DNA of 64,000 bases from Chitinophagaceae bacterium UBA4857 (GTDB lineage Bacteria; Bacteroidota; Bacteroidia; Chitinophagales; Chitinophagaceae): assembly GCA_002399735.1 (NCBI GenBank), contig DHEF01000002.1:178351-242350 (forward strand), read 5' to 3'. The notes below the pieces were generated by a model, which saw nothing but the letters and a program-made list of their open reading frames with translations, was not told the DNA's origin and searched no databases. How positions within the stretch are numbered: position 1 is the stretch's first letter; each line of letters starts with the position of its first letter. A program made the translations under genes and the position numbers. Below are positions 34,512 to 44,418 of the stretch, piece after piece.

Positions 34512-36665
34512 TTAGTTTCCCGGTGCAAAGGGGAAGCGTAAAGATTTGTAATAATCGAGGGTTTTGCCTGGTTTTTCATAACCTTCCGGCAAAGCCATTT
34601 TACTGAATGTTTGAAAATAAAGAAGGCAGGCGTTTCTCCACCACACCGCTTCGTCGTACTGTATTGTCAACAACATGTTCACTTCATTGAAGCGCTGTGC
34701 ATCTATAAAGGGCGCTAACTCTTTCCAGGTTTGCTGCATTTGTTGTACCTGCTTAACTCCTGTGTAATACTGATAGCATAATTCATCCCAAAGGCTTCGG
34801 CCGCTTTTCATTTTGTATGTCCAGGGTACATGGTGAAACCATAAAAGATTTTTTTCTTCGCAGGTATTCATGTTTTCCCAGATTTTTCTGGCATCGGGGT
34901 GGTATTGTGCCAGCGCATTGCTGCCTGTGGATGTACGGTTGAAGCCAATACCATTGCTATCAGCCTTATGATAGTAAGCGGGGTTCCATTCAGGACGAGG
35001 CAGGTTACTAACCCAGGGAGCAGGTCCATAATGGTGGCCTGTACCCATGATGTGATGTAAACCTATGGGATTGCTGTATTGTACTACAATCTCCCTGCTT
35101 TCCAGCAATAGCTTTGTTGCTTTTGTAATAAAGGATTTGTTATTGGTAAAACTCATGCGTAACCATTCTTCCGCAATCTGTTCGCTGGATAAATCATGGT
35201 TCCATGCTAACCTGCCTAAGGCATACCAGTTAGCTTGTGCCATGGGGTGGCCACACCAGTTAATATCATTACCTATATTGGCTACACCCGCCATACCGGA
35301 AAGTTGGTGGTTGTCTAATTGACCATTAATCACTTTTGCTACTGAGCTTCCCTTTCCCTTTGTATATGTATCTGCATCCAATACTTCTTTAAAAAGCGGT
35401 GCTAAAAAAACAAGGTTTGTTGCTTGGCCCAGGTATTCTTGCGTTACCTGAAATTCCATCATTAAAGGTGTTTCAGGCATGGCACCAAATAGCGGATGGA
35501 AAGGTTCTCGTGGCATAAAATCTATAGCCCCATTTTTAACCTGCACCATCACATTTTTTTTGAATTGTCCATCGAGTGGTACAAAATCATCGTAGGCTTG
35601 TTTATGCCTGTCTACAGGGTTTTCTTCACTGTATACGAAGGCACGCCAGATAACAATGCCACCAAAAGGACCCACCGCATCTGCCAACATATTTGCTCCG
35701 TCAGCATGGGTTCTTTTATAGTCTTGCGGACCTGGTTGTCCTTCGCTGTTAGCTTTTACCAGGAAACCGCCAAAGTCTGGTATGTAACTATATAGCTCTT
35801 TGGCTTTTTCATTCCACCAATTTTTTACTTCTTCATTTGTTGGGTCAGCGGTTGGTAGCTTACCTAATTCAATAGGTGCACTAAAGCGTGCAGTTAAGTA
35901 AACCTTGATACCATAAGGACGAAACACATCTGCGAGTGCTTTTACTTTTTCCAGGTAAGCAGGAGATAGTATAGTGGCATTAGCATTTACATTGGTTAAT
36001 ACCGTACCATTAATGCCAATAGAGGCATTTGCTCTTGCGTAATCAATATAACGTGGATCAATGAAAGAGGGGAGAGTGTGCCAGTTCCAGAGGGAAAACC
36101 CGGCATATCCACGTTCTACAGTTCTGTCCAGGTTATCCCAGTGATTTAATAAGCGAAGTTTAATAGCGGGAGAACTGCTAATAGCAAGGTTGGAAAGTGA
36201 TTGCTGTGTTTGTATTAAACGCAGGAAATGAAAGCTTCCATATAATACGCCTTTGTCTGTATTACCAATGATTAAAATACATTTTTTACCATCAATGATT
36301 TTGGTAAGAATAATATAGCCTTCATCGCCAATTGCGGCTAGTTGTTGATTGGTAATATTTTTTTTTAATAATGCAGAAGTATTGGGCGTTCCAATAACAA
36401 TACTTCCATTTACTGTAATGCCTGTCGGTGTAAGCAACTTTTGATGAAGGAGCCCGGTTACTCCTTTTAGTAATTCATCTTTTGCTACTTGAATAGTAGG
36501 GGATGTTTCAAAAGTGACAATTGCTTTAAGCTGTTGTCTGTAGGTTGTCAACAGGTTTGGATTGTCGACTTTGTTATATCGAAGCCATAGATCATATCCA
36601 TTCTCAGCATAAAGTATACTATAATGTAAAAAAAGTAATATATATAAGTATAATATTTTTTTCAT
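34512..36665 (-). CDS. GH67 alpha-glucuronidase
   Basis: This 717-residue protein has a signal peptide to about residue 20 (SILYAENG). GH67 features: the N-terminal domain with GYIILTK and VLYGSFHFLRLIQ, then RLLNHWDNLDRTVERGYAG and FSLWNW, the acid Glu308 in VKANSEGQPGPQDYKRTHAD, the base Asp in NGAIDFMPREPFHPLFG and the base Glu in MMEFQVTQEYLGQ. These match the three catalytic positions known in the family. GH67 removes (methyl)glucuronate from the non-reducing end of short aldouronic acids, so it usually acts after xylanase. Its start abuts the stop of the LacI gene, so the two are on one transcript. Confidence 0.96.
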   Translation of the reverse strand: MKKILYLYILLFLHYSILYAENGYDLWLRYNKVDNPNLLTTYRQQLKAIVTFETSPTIQVAKDELLKGVTGLLHQKLLTPTGITVNGSIVIGTPNTSALLKKNITNQQLAAIGDEGYIILTKIIDGKKCILIIGNTDKGVLYGSFHFLRLIQTQQSLSNLAISSSPAIKLRLLNHWDNLDRTVERGYAGFSLWNWHTLPSFIDPRYIDYARANASIGINGTVLTNVNANATILSPAYLEKVKALADVFRPYGIKVYLTARFSAPIELGKLPTADPTNEEVKNWWNEKAKELYSYIPDFGGFLVKANSEGQPGPQDYKRTHADGANMLADAVGPFGGIVIWRAFVYSEENPVDRHKQAYDDFVPLDGQFKKNVMVQVKNGAIDFMPREPFHPLFGAMPETPLMMEFQVTQEYLGQATNLVFLAPLFKEVLDADTYTKGKGSSVAKVINGQLDNHQLSGMAGVANIGNDINWCGHPMAQANWYALGRLAWNHDLSSEQIAEEWLRMSFTNNKSFITKATKLLLESREIVVQYSNPIGLHHIMGTGHHYGPAPWVSNLPRPEWNPAYYHKADSNGIGFNRTSTGSNALAQYHPDARKIWENMNTCEEKNLLWFHHVPWTYKMKSGRSLWDELCYQYYTGVKQVQQMQQTWKELAPFIDAQRFNEVNMLLTIQYDEAVWWRNACLLYFQTFSKMALPEGYEKPGKTLDYYKSLRFPFAPGN

Positions 36666-37703
36666 CTAAAACTCTTTTTGTTTCCTTAAGGATGATTTGC
36701 GAATAATCAGGTTGGCATTAACAACAACATTGGAAGCAAGAATATCTGTTACTCCTTCAAGGTGACTAATGATTTTTTGAGCAGCTACCTGACCAATTTC
36801 ATATCCCGGATAGTTAATAGTTGTCAATTGCGGTTTCACTATAGTCGTAATAGCATCATTGTTAAAACCTACAATAGCAATATCTTCCGGAATACGTATT
36901 CCCCTGTCCTTTAATATTTGCATACACACAGCTGCCGAAAAATCATTGGTGATAAAAATACCATCCGGCATTGGGTTTAATTGTAAAATTTCATTTGCGG
37001 CTTCTATTCCACTTGCTTCACTAAGATCTTTAATCAGTACGTATTCTTTTTTAACTTGAATATTATTGGATTCAAGGGTGTCTTTATACCCATTATAACG
37101 TTGATGGTAAACATTGCGGTTTAAACTTGCAGTAACCAGGGCTATTTTTTTACAACCCTGATCAATGAGATGTTGTGTAACAATTTGGCCGCATTTGTAA
37201 TTGTCAATTATAATTTTGGTGCCGGCAGAATTTTCTTCTACTCTGTCAAAAAAAATTACTGGAATTCCTTTTTCTTGGAAAGGTTTAAAGTGGTCCAAAC
37301 GTTCCGTATTGAAGGATAGTGATGTGATTAGTCCATCTACGCGTTTATTGAAAAGATTTAATGCATTATTTTTTTCTTTTTCAAAATTTTCATTGGAGTG
37401 GGCTATTAATAAATGATAACCAGCTTCGTATGTTACTTTTTCGATTCCAGATAAAACATTTTTTATAAAATTACTTTGTAGCTCATGTAAAAGTATACCT
37501 ATCGTATATGATTTTTGTTCACGTAGGTTACTGGCATAATTGTTTCGACGATAACCCAATTTTGAAGCTGTCTCCTGAACTGAAATTCTTGTTGAAGGAC
37601 TAATAACGGGATTGTCCTTGAGGGCTCGGCTTACTGTAGCTGATGAGAGCTTTAGTAGTTTGGCAATGTCGTAAATGGTAATTTCTTTGTTCAATTTTTG
37701 CAA
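36666..37703 (-). CDS. LacI family transcriptional regulator
   Basis: About 343-345 residues. The N-terminal HTH is textbook: EITIYDIAKLLKLSSATVSR followed by ALKDNPVIS and LGYRRN. The periplasmic-binding-like effector domain follows (YTIGILLHELQSNF, GIFITNDFSAAVCMQ, DIAIVGFNND). There is no ATG at the right place; translation must start at a TTG, either 37701-37703 or, more like the family, the TTG at 37692-37694 (then NKEITIYD). It is the first gene of the minus-strand locus and divergent from susC. Near-palindromic sites at 37700-37711 and 38191-38202 are its likely operators, giving autoregulation and control of susCD. Confidence 0.92.
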   Translation of the reverse strand: MQKLNKEITIYDIAKLLKLSSATVSRALKDNPVISPSTRISVQETASKLGYRRNNYASNLREQKSYTIGILLHELQSNFIKNVLSGIEKVTYEAGYHLLIAHSNENFEKEKNNALNLFNKRVDGLITSLSFNTERLDHFKPFQEKGIPVIFFDRVEENSAGTKIIIDNYKCGQIVTQHLIDQGCKKIALVTASLNRNVYHQRYNGYKDTLESNNIQVKKEYVLIKDLSEASGIEAANEILQLNPMPDGIFITNDFSAAVCMQILKDRGIRIPEDIAIVGFNNDAITTIVKPQLTTINYPGYEIGQVAAQKIISHLEGVTDILASNVVVNANLIIRKSSLRKQKEF

Positions 37704-37711
37704 TCGGTTGC
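37700..37711. promoter_or_regulatory. Putative LacI-type operator O1
   Basis: GCAATCGGTTGC is palindromic at 10 of 12 positions with a central CG, the form of LacI/PurR-family sites. It overlaps the first possible TTG start codon of the LacI gene. The 15-base word AATCGGTTGCTTAAA (37702-37716) recurs exactly at 38193-38207. Confidence 0.6.
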
Positions 37712-38190
37712 TTAAAAATAAGGAAAAAAAGTTTACTCAACTCTTATTATTCAAAAACTTTTTTTGCGAAGAACACACCCTATTAGTCAAATGGGAATAA
37801 TGCTACTTCATATATTTTAATATTAGGTAATTATAATAGTTGCTTTTTAATCAGATAATATATACACCAGAACAAATAGTGTTTGTATTATAAAATTTAA
37901 ATTTTAATAGGATTACTTATTTTTTTTTAATTTAAACTCATAAGTATTTAATTATTAGTTTTATATGAACTTTTTGTTCTTACTTTTTTTGCGTTAAATA
38001 TGTGTATGAAAGATTTAGTAAACGATGGAAAGCAGTTTTATAAATTAAATGTTGAATAATTAGATTATTTGTAGTGAGAAAAAAATGAATACCAGTAAAA
38101 ATGCGTCGTATATGGTATCTCATATGAACTTTCGCTCAATACTTTAAATCCTAAATTTATATTTTTAAAGCTGATGAGGTAAAAAAAAAT

Positions 38191-38202
38191 GTAATCGGTT
38201 GC
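38191..38202. promoter_or_regulatory. Putative LacI-type operator O2
   Basis: GTAATCGGTTGC matches O1 at 11 of 12 bases. It covers the TTG (38199-38201) that serves as the -33 element of the probable susC promoter, so binding would block transcription of susCD. Confidence 0.6.
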
Positions 38203-38229
38203 TTAAATGTCATTTTTACACTATATTCG
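38199..38229 (+). promoter_or_regulatory. Probable susC promoter (Bacteroidota type)
   Basis: TTG at 38199-38201, 20 bases, then TATATTCG at 38222-38229. The Bacteroidota housekeeping consensus is TTTG-N19-21-TAnnTTTG, so there is one mismatch in the -7 element. The overlap with operator O2 supports the assignment. Confidence 0.5.
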
Positions 38230-38466
38230 TTATTCAAGACATATTATCTGTCTAATAAAACGATTGTTTTTTTACTTAAAACTGCTATATGAAACAAATT
38301 AACGGAGTTCCCGACTTCTTTTTGTTCTATTGTTTCTTAGGATTTTTTTAATAGAACCTGCTGCATACTTATATTTTATTCCTATCAAATCTAGGAACGC
38401 AGCGTAAAGACAGTACTGTCTATTTTTCCTAAACCATTTTATCGTAAACTGCTTAAATGCCAAAAA

Positions 38467-41400
38467 ATGAGTAGAAAATCTGTTCAAAAAAAAATCACGT
38501 ACAGGTACGTGAGTTTTGTGAATCACGGTAGGCCTGCATTATTCTTGCTTGTCCTATTGCTATGCGGATGCATCTCTGTATTAGCGCAAACCAAAACTAT
38601 CACCGGGACGATTAAAGATGCCTCGGGGAGTCCCATTGCAGGAGTCTCTGTGTTGGTCAAGAACACCAGTGTAAATAGTCGATCAGATGAAAACGGTCGC
38701 TTTTCAATTGCTGCCTCAAAAGGTGCGACATTGGTAATTTCAAATGTTGGTTACTTAGACAAGGAAATAAGTGTTAACGATGATAATACTTATGAAATAC
38801 AGTTAGTGGCTTCTACTAAGGATATGGACGAAATAATTGTAGTAGGGTATGGTACGCAACGAAAGGAGGCCGTCACAGGTTCTGTTGCTTCCATCAGTGG
38901 TGATATTATGCGTGAAATACCGGCAGCTAATATTTCACAGGCCTTACAAGGCCGTTTAGCCGGTGTAGATATATCACAAACTTCTACCCGGCCCGGTGCT
39001 ACCATGCAAATTCGTATCAGGGGTGAACGTTCCTTAAGCGGCGATAATAATCCGTTGGTAGTATTAGATGGAATTCCTTTTCCGGGTTCATTGGCCGATA
39101 TCAACCCCAATGATATTAAAAGTATCGATATCCTGAAGGATGCATCAGCTACTGCCATTTATGGTTCCCGTGGTGCGAATGGTGTTATTTTGGTCACTAC
39201 TGATAAAGGTAGTAAAGGAGGCAAGCCCCGGATCAGTTATAATGCATTTCAGGCATTACAAACTGTGTTTGCCAAATACCCGATGATGAATGGTGAACAG
39301 TATGTGAAAATGCGTGACATAGCAGGTATATATCAAACACCGGGACTTGACGAAAGCGATGATACGAATACAGACTGGCAGGATTTGTTTTACAGGGATG
39401 GCTATGTCGCTGATCATAATATAAGTTTAACAGGCGGAAGTGCGGGTAGTAGCTATAATTTCGGAGTGGGTTATCATGAAAACCAGGGCGTAGTACCCAC
39501 ACAAAAATATAAGCGTATTAACTTAAGGGCATCATTGGATCAGCAGGTAGGTAAGTATTTCCGTTTTGGGCTTACAAATAACAGCAATCACAACAGAAGT
39601 GAAGGCAACCAAATAAGCCCCGGCGGGCCTGTAGGGTGGTCGCCTATCATGAATCCATATAATGCAGATGGAAGTTTAAAAAGAACAGTAAGAGGCACTT
39701 TGGATGAATCCTTTGTTTTAACAAGGGGTGTAGTAGAAGATTTAACCAAACGAGGTCTTTGGATTAATGAGAATAGAAATTTTGCTACTTATAATTCATT
39801 ATATGGTGAGGTTAAAATTCCCTGGGTGGATGGTTTGAAGTATAGAGTTAACGGAGGTTTAAATTACATCCAAACAAACCATGGTAACTTTACGGCAGAA
39901 GGTGTTAATTCAGTTAACGCGGGTACTCTATCCTCTGCAGGTATCAGCACCGGTCAGACCTACCATTGGACGATTGAAAATGTATTAACTTATGATAAGA
40001 CATTTAATCAAAAGCATAATGTTAATGTGACAGCGTTGTATTCTTCAGAGAAAAGTACATATAATAGCTCTTCTATGTCTGCCAGGGATATTCCTTCTGA
40101 AGCCTTCCAGTTTTATAATATAGGTCAGGCTGCAGGGGAAATTACAGTTAATCCTAATAATCAGGCTTATGCGGTATGGGGCTTGCAATCTTATATGGGG
40201 CGTGTAATGTATGCTTATGATAATCGGTACATGATTTCTGCGACATTAAGAAGCGATGGATCTTCCAGATTAGCACCTGGCCATAAGTGGCATACTTACC
40301 CCGCAATCTCTGTGGGTTGGAATATTTCAAAAGAGAATTTCATGGAAAGAATATCCTGGATTGATAACCTGAAAGTACGTGCCGGTTGGGGACAAACTTC
40401 TAACCAGGCTGTGGGTGTATATTCTACGTTAGGATTGTTAAGTACAAGGCCGTATAACTTTGGCGATGATACCTATGATGTAGGTTATTATGTAACACAA
40501 TTACCTAACCCCGGGTTAGGTTGGGAGTTTTCTAAAACTTTAAATTTAGGGGTAGATTTTGAACTGTTTAACAGGCGGCTAACCGGTACTGCTGAATACT
40601 ATGTGACCAATACGCATGATATTTTACTGGGACGCGGACTTCCTCCTACCTCTGGTGTAAATGGATTTACTGATAATATTGGTCAAACACAAAACAAAGG
40701 GTTTGAGTTAAGTTTAAATGGTGTAATACTCGACAACAAAAATGGCTGGACATGGGAAGCAGGAATAAACTTTTATGCAAACCGTAACAGATTGGTGGCA
40801 CTTGCATCTGACCACCAACAGGATCTTGGAAATTCATGGTTTGTTGGCTATAACATCAATGCCATTTTTGATGTAAAGAAAATTGGCTTGTGGCAGGAAA
40901 AGGATGCTGCACTCATGAATCAATTAGAAGCGGGTGCTGTGCCTGGTATGATACGGGTAGAATACCTGGGGGGCTACAATCCTGACGGTTCACCGGTAAG
41001 GCAAATTGGAGCAGATGACAGGCAGGTGATGAATGTGGATCCCAACTTTAGCGGTGGCTTTAATACCCGGGTAAGTTATAAAGGATTTGACTTAAGCCTG
41101 GTAGGTATTTATAAAAATGGCGGCCTGCTAATCAGTAATTTTCATGGGCCGGCCGGCTATTTAAATAAATTAACCGGACGTGGCAATAACCTGGATGTCG
41201 ATTACTGGACGCCTGATAACCCTGATGCAAAGTATCCTAATCCGGCCGGACCATTGAGTGGAGATAACCCCAGGCACGCATCCACGCTTGCTTATTTCGA
41301 TGCTTCTTTCTTAAAAGTGCGTACCATAACACTTGGATATGATTTTAACCGTAATATCATAAAAAATAATGACGTAAGATTACGTATGTACTTCACCGTA

Positions 41401-41577
41401 CAAAATCCGTTTGTCATGTTTTCTCCTTTTCACCGGGAGTCTGGTTTAGATCCTGAGACTAATTCTTATGGAAACGAAAACGTAGCTACAGGAGGATATC
41501 CAAGGCGCTTCCTGACAGTAGGTACCAATTCACCGGCACTTCGTAACTACGTATTAGGCCTTAATTTAAATTTTTAA
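38467..41577 (+). CDS. SusC/RagA-type TonB-dependent outer-membrane receptor
   Basis: This 1036-residue protein has a long N-terminal signal (cleavage near VLAQ, residue 41), a carboxypeptidase-regulatory-like domain (about 43-115), a TonB-box-like DEIIVVGYG (121-129), the plug (about 130-240, with LQGRLAGVDI, RIRGERSLSGDNNPLVVLDG and GSRGANGVILVTT) and a 22-strand barrel to the C-terminal LGLNLNF with terminal Phe. SusC proteins import oligosaccharides across the outer membrane with energy from TonB and pair with the SusD lipoprotein, encoded 12 bases downstream. Divergent from the LacI gene and next to the xylanolytic cluster, it should carry (glucurono)arabinoxylan oligosaccharides. Confidence 0.96.
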   Translation: MSRKSVQKKITYRYVSFVNHGRPALFLLVLLLCGCISVLAQTKTITGTIKDASGSPIAGVSVLVKNTSVNSRSDENGRFSIAASKGATLVISNVGYLDKEISVNDDNTYEIQLVASTKDMDEIIVVGYGTQRKEAVTGSVASISGDIMREIPAANISQALQGRLAGVDISQTSTRPGATMQIRIRGERSLSGDNNPLVVLDGIPFPGSLADINPNDIKSIDILKDASATAIYGSRGANGVILVTTDKGSKGGKPRISYNAFQALQTVFAKYPMMNGEQYVKMRDIAGIYQTPGLDESDDTNTDWQDLFYRDGYVADHNISLTGGSAGSSYNFGVGYHENQGVVPTQKYKRINLRASLDQQVGKYFRFGLTNNSNHNRSEGNQISPGGPVGWSPIMNPYNADGSLKRTVRGTLDESFVLTRGVVEDLTKRGLWINENRNFATYNSLYGEVKIPWVDGLKYRVNGGLNYIQTNHGNFTAEGVNSVNAGTLSSAGISTGQTYHWTIENVLTYDKTFNQKHNVNVTALYSSEKSTYNSSSMSARDIPSEAFQFYNIGQAAGEITVNPNNQAYAVWGLQSYMGRVMYAYDNRYMISATLRSDGSSRLAPGHKWHTYPAISVGWNISKENFMERISWIDNLKVRAGWGQTSNQAVGVYSTLGLLSTRPYNFGDDTYDVGYYVTQLPNPGLGWEFSKTLNLGVDFELFNRRLTGTAEYYVTNTHDILLGRGLPPTSGVNGFTDNIGQTQNKGFELSLNGVILDNKNGWTWEAGINFYANRNRLVALASDHQQDLGNSWFVGYNINAIFDVKKIGLWQEKDAALMNQLEAGAVPGMIRVEYLGGYNPDGSPVRQIGADDRQVMNVDPNFSGGFNTRVSYKGFDLSLVGIYKNGGLLISNFHGPAGYLNKLTGRGNNLDVDYWTPDNPDAKYPNPAGPLSGDNPRHASTLAYFDASFLKVRTITLGYDFNRNIIKNNDVRLRMYFTVQNPFVMFSPFHRESGLDPETNSYGNENVATGGYPRRFLTVGTNSPALRNYVLGLNLNF

Positions 41578-41589
41578 AAGAAAGTGATT

Positions 41590-43545
41590 ATGAAAAATAT
41601 ACAATTATTTATCTGTGCGGGAGTGATATTCCTAATCCTGTCACTTTCCTCCGGATGTTCTAAAATTTTAGAAGAAGAGCCTCGTCATATTTATACGCCG
41701 GAATATTTTAAAACCGAAAGAGGTGTAAAGGGAGGCATCACATCTCTTTATGCACGGTTGCGCTGGTTGTATGGACAGGCTTATTATTATAACAGTGTTT
41801 TAACCGGCACTGATGAAGCTACCTGGGCGCAAAGCGCAGATGGAAATTTTAGAGATGCTGATATGTCAGGGGTAGGAAATATCACACCGACAACCAGCCG
41901 GTCCGATGTTTTGTGGGATAACTCTTACTATAATATTAACACCGCAAGTGGTATTATTGAATACGGCGGAGAAGTGGGAGTGGCAGATGTATTAATCGCT
42001 GAAGCTTATTTTTTCAGAGGGTTTGATTATTTTTTACTGGTACAAACCTTTGGGGGTGTTCCGCTTGATTTAGGCGCAGGTGAATTAAAATTTAATACTT
42101 CAACCTCAGCAAAGTCGGTACGGAATACGGTTTCTGAAGTATATACAAAAGCTATATTTCCTGATTTGCTCAAAGCCATTAATGATTTGCCCGAAAGCCA
42201 GACAATTATAGGAAAGGTTACCAAAAATACTGCACGCCTGGTTTTGGCTAAAGCTTACCTTACTTATGGTTGGTGGTTGCAAAATCCCAATAATATTCCA
42301 ACCTATCCGGAAACGGCCCGAACTGACCCTAATGGTCAAACAGCCCAGTGGTATTTTCAGCAGGCATATAATTTAGCCGTTCAAGGCATTGATAATCCTG
42401 GGCCATATGCTTTACAGCCCACTTATTATGATGTGCATTGGGCACCCAATGATCGTAATAATGAAATGATGTTATTTGCCGATCATACTGAGACCAGCGA
42501 GTTTTATAATGGAGCCAGTCTAACCTGGGGGAATGGTGGAGCACCTGATAATTTTGCGGTATGGATGTACACCTGGAATTATACCAATATCAGGAGCAGT
42601 ACTTCCAATACTTCCTGGACTGCGGTAAGTTCTGTACAACGAGAAGCCAGCCAGCATCTAGGCCGTCCCTGGACACGGATGGCACCACCACAGGGCGTGT
42701 TTACCAATACCTTTGCCGATAAAACCAACGATTCACGTTATGATGGAACTTTTACAACGGTTTATCGTGGCAATTGGAACTTATTAAATACAGGTTTAAC
42801 TAATACACCAACTTTATACAATGCCAATATGTTACCTGTAACGCCGGGACAGGCAATATTGACTTTTTTAAACGAAAATTCAAATACTGCAGTTGATTAT
42901 TCTGGCAACAAGGGAAACGTAGGAGCTGGTGCTTTACCGGGTAGAGCAGACTTTGTGATAGAACCTGCTGCAATTAGCAGGCTCCGTCATCCCGGTCTTT
43001 GGAAATTAGGGACTTACCGTACAGATAATAACGGTAGTTTAGGTGAACCTAATGCAGGAACTACTCGTCCTTTTAATGTGCTTAAATTTTCCGAATTTTA
43101 TTTTGTAGCGGCCGAAGCGGCTGTAAAAGGGGCTGCTCCACAAGCCGGTAAAACGGCAAGAGATTTAATTAACGTTATAAGAGCCCGGGCCGGTAAATGG
43201 CGTTGGGATAATAACGGTAATGTAGCAAAAGTACAGGATAACAGTGCTGCCATGATGGCTGCTACGCCGGCCACCATTACCATTGATTATATTTTAGCTG
43301 AACGTTCCAGGGAATATTTTGGTGAAGGTTATCGCTGGTTTGATTTGGTACGAACTCAGAAATGGGCCGAAGTAGCCGGTACTTATCGCATTGCCGGTAC
43401 TGGTGTTAATGACCATGTAGCTCAAAATTTTAATCGTACTATACAGCCATTCCATTATTTACGTCCCATTCCACAACGCCAACTTGATTTAATGGAAGCT
43501 ACACCCGCTGAGAAAAAGGCTTACCAAAACCCCGGTTACGACTGA
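41590..43545 (+). CDS. SusD/RagB-type surface glycan-binding lipoprotein
   Basis: The ATG at 41590 is preferred over a GTG two codons upstream. The 651-residue protein starts with a lipoprotein signal, Cys23 in SLSSGCSKILEE. The SusD N-terminal TPR region (EAYFFRGFDYFLLVQTFGGV then PLDLG) and the C-terminal RagB region (EFYFVAAEAAVKGA, INVIRARAGK, DYILAERSREYFGEGYRWFDLVRT, PIPQRQLDLM) are complete. It caps the SusC barrel and binds the incoming glycan. A good terminator follows at 43621, so susCD appears to be a two-gene operon. Confidence 0.95.
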   Translation: MKNIQLFICAGVIFLILSLSSGCSKILEEEPRHIYTPEYFKTERGVKGGITSLYARLRWLYGQAYYYNSVLTGTDEATWAQSADGNFRDADMSGVGNITPTTSRSDVLWDNSYYNINTASGIIEYGGEVGVADVLIAEAYFFRGFDYFLLVQTFGGVPLDLGAGELKFNTSTSAKSVRNTVSEVYTKAIFPDLLKAINDLPESQTIIGKVTKNTARLVLAKAYLTYGWWLQNPNNIPTYPETARTDPNGQTAQWYFQQAYNLAVQGIDNPGPYALQPTYYDVHWAPNDRNNEMMLFADHTETSEFYNGASLTWGNGGAPDNFAVWMYTWNYTNIRSSTSNTSWTAVSSVQREASQHLGRPWTRMAPPQGVFTNTFADKTNDSRYDGTFTTVYRGNWNLLNTGLTNTPTLYNANMLPVTPGQAILTFLNENSNTAVDYSGNKGNVGAGALPGRADFVIEPAAISRLRHPGLWKLGTYRTDNNGSLGEPNAGTTRPFNVLKFSEFYFVAAEAAVKGAAPQAGKTARDLINVIRARAGKWRWDNNGNVAKVQDNSAAMMAATPATITIDYILAERSREYFGEGYRWFDLVRTQKWAEVAGTYRIAGTGVNDHVAQNFNRTIQPFHYLRPIPQRQLDLMEATPAEKKAYQNPGYD

Positions 43546-43620
43546 TAAAAGATTTTTGTAAAACAAAAGAATAGCGTGTATCCTTCACACGTTGTTAATA
43601 AAGTTTTTCGTTATAGTAAA

Positions 43621-43650
43621 ATGGGGTTATTTCGGTAACCTCATTTTTTA
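43621..43650 (+). terminator. Intrinsic terminator after susD
   Basis: ATGGGGTTA and TAACCTCAT pair across the loop TTTCGG (one G-T wobble), followed by a run of T. It ends the susCD operon. Confidence 0.75.
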
Positions 43651-44418
43651 TTAGTAGGATTAATGAGAAGAGATGTCTTGTGAGGGGTAGTATAATGATG
43701 TCGTTTTTTATCACATTTTTCTACTCGCCAAACTGATTCAAAAGCCAATATCCTTTTGGTTTTAGTTATGTAATAATATTAATCGCTTATTTAATATATT
43801 TTCAAAATTGGGCTAATGAGCCTCAAACCACTGCTCTTATTGCGATACTATCATCCCAATGTTCGGAAACTTCTGCTGGAAAATGTTGAAATTTCATCCG
43901 AACCCCGGTAAAGATTTTCCAATATTCAAATTATAACACTAGTTATTTAGGATCAAGGTAATATACTACCGGCTTGGGAAAACTGGCTGGTTGTAATTTT
44001 ATACGATTGTAGAATAATATTGCAAGCCCAAAACTTAACATTGACTATGTTAACTAAATAAAATTTTATCTTGAAGCGATTATTGCGCATAAATACATTT
44101 CTATCAGACAATTTACTCAAAATGATTGGTTGGATATTATAGCGTTATATTTAATGTTGCAATAGGTTTCATTCTTTCCTGTCGTTAAGCTGAATAATTG
44201 CTTTTGCTTAAACTGGATTGGTAAAAACGAAGAGGCTTTAGTAATACTGTTTGCCATTGAAAAAGAATTGTCCAATGGACATATCTAATTTCGCTGGTAA
44301 AATTAAAAATGTTAAAGGAGAGTGATCCGAAAGCAGTCTGCACGTTAATAGATTCGGTGATGAACAAAATGAACTTACGAAATCAGGAAAAATATTTATT
44401 GAAAAATATGGTAAACGT
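43651..44418. other. Long gap with apparently decayed coding sequence
   Basis: No intact gene is seen. Several short open stretches look protein-like but are interrupted: one at about 44175-44286 ending EEALVILFAIEKELSNGHI, another from an ATG at 44309 reading MLKESDPKAVCTLIDSVM and on to a TGA at 44420-44422, which overlaps the next gene's ATG by ATGA. They are in different frames and may be remnants of one gene. I cannot name the family. Confidence 0.35.

Larger units (their letters stand above)
37712..38466. other. Regulatory gap between the LacI and susC genes
   Basis: This AT-rich stretch of about 755 bases separates the divergent LacI gene and susC. Apart from the second operator and the promoter described separately I see no gene and no copy of the dispersed repeat. 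The distance from the proposed susC start of transcription (about 38236) to the susC ATG leaves a leader of about 230 bases; a short minus-strand frame at 38299-38526 lacks coding character. Confidence 0.5.

Noticed and set aside
34498..34579. Upstream ATG of the SDR gene
   Set aside because: It would add 27 residues overlapped by the GH67 end and foreign to the SDR fold; the internal ATG fits the family.
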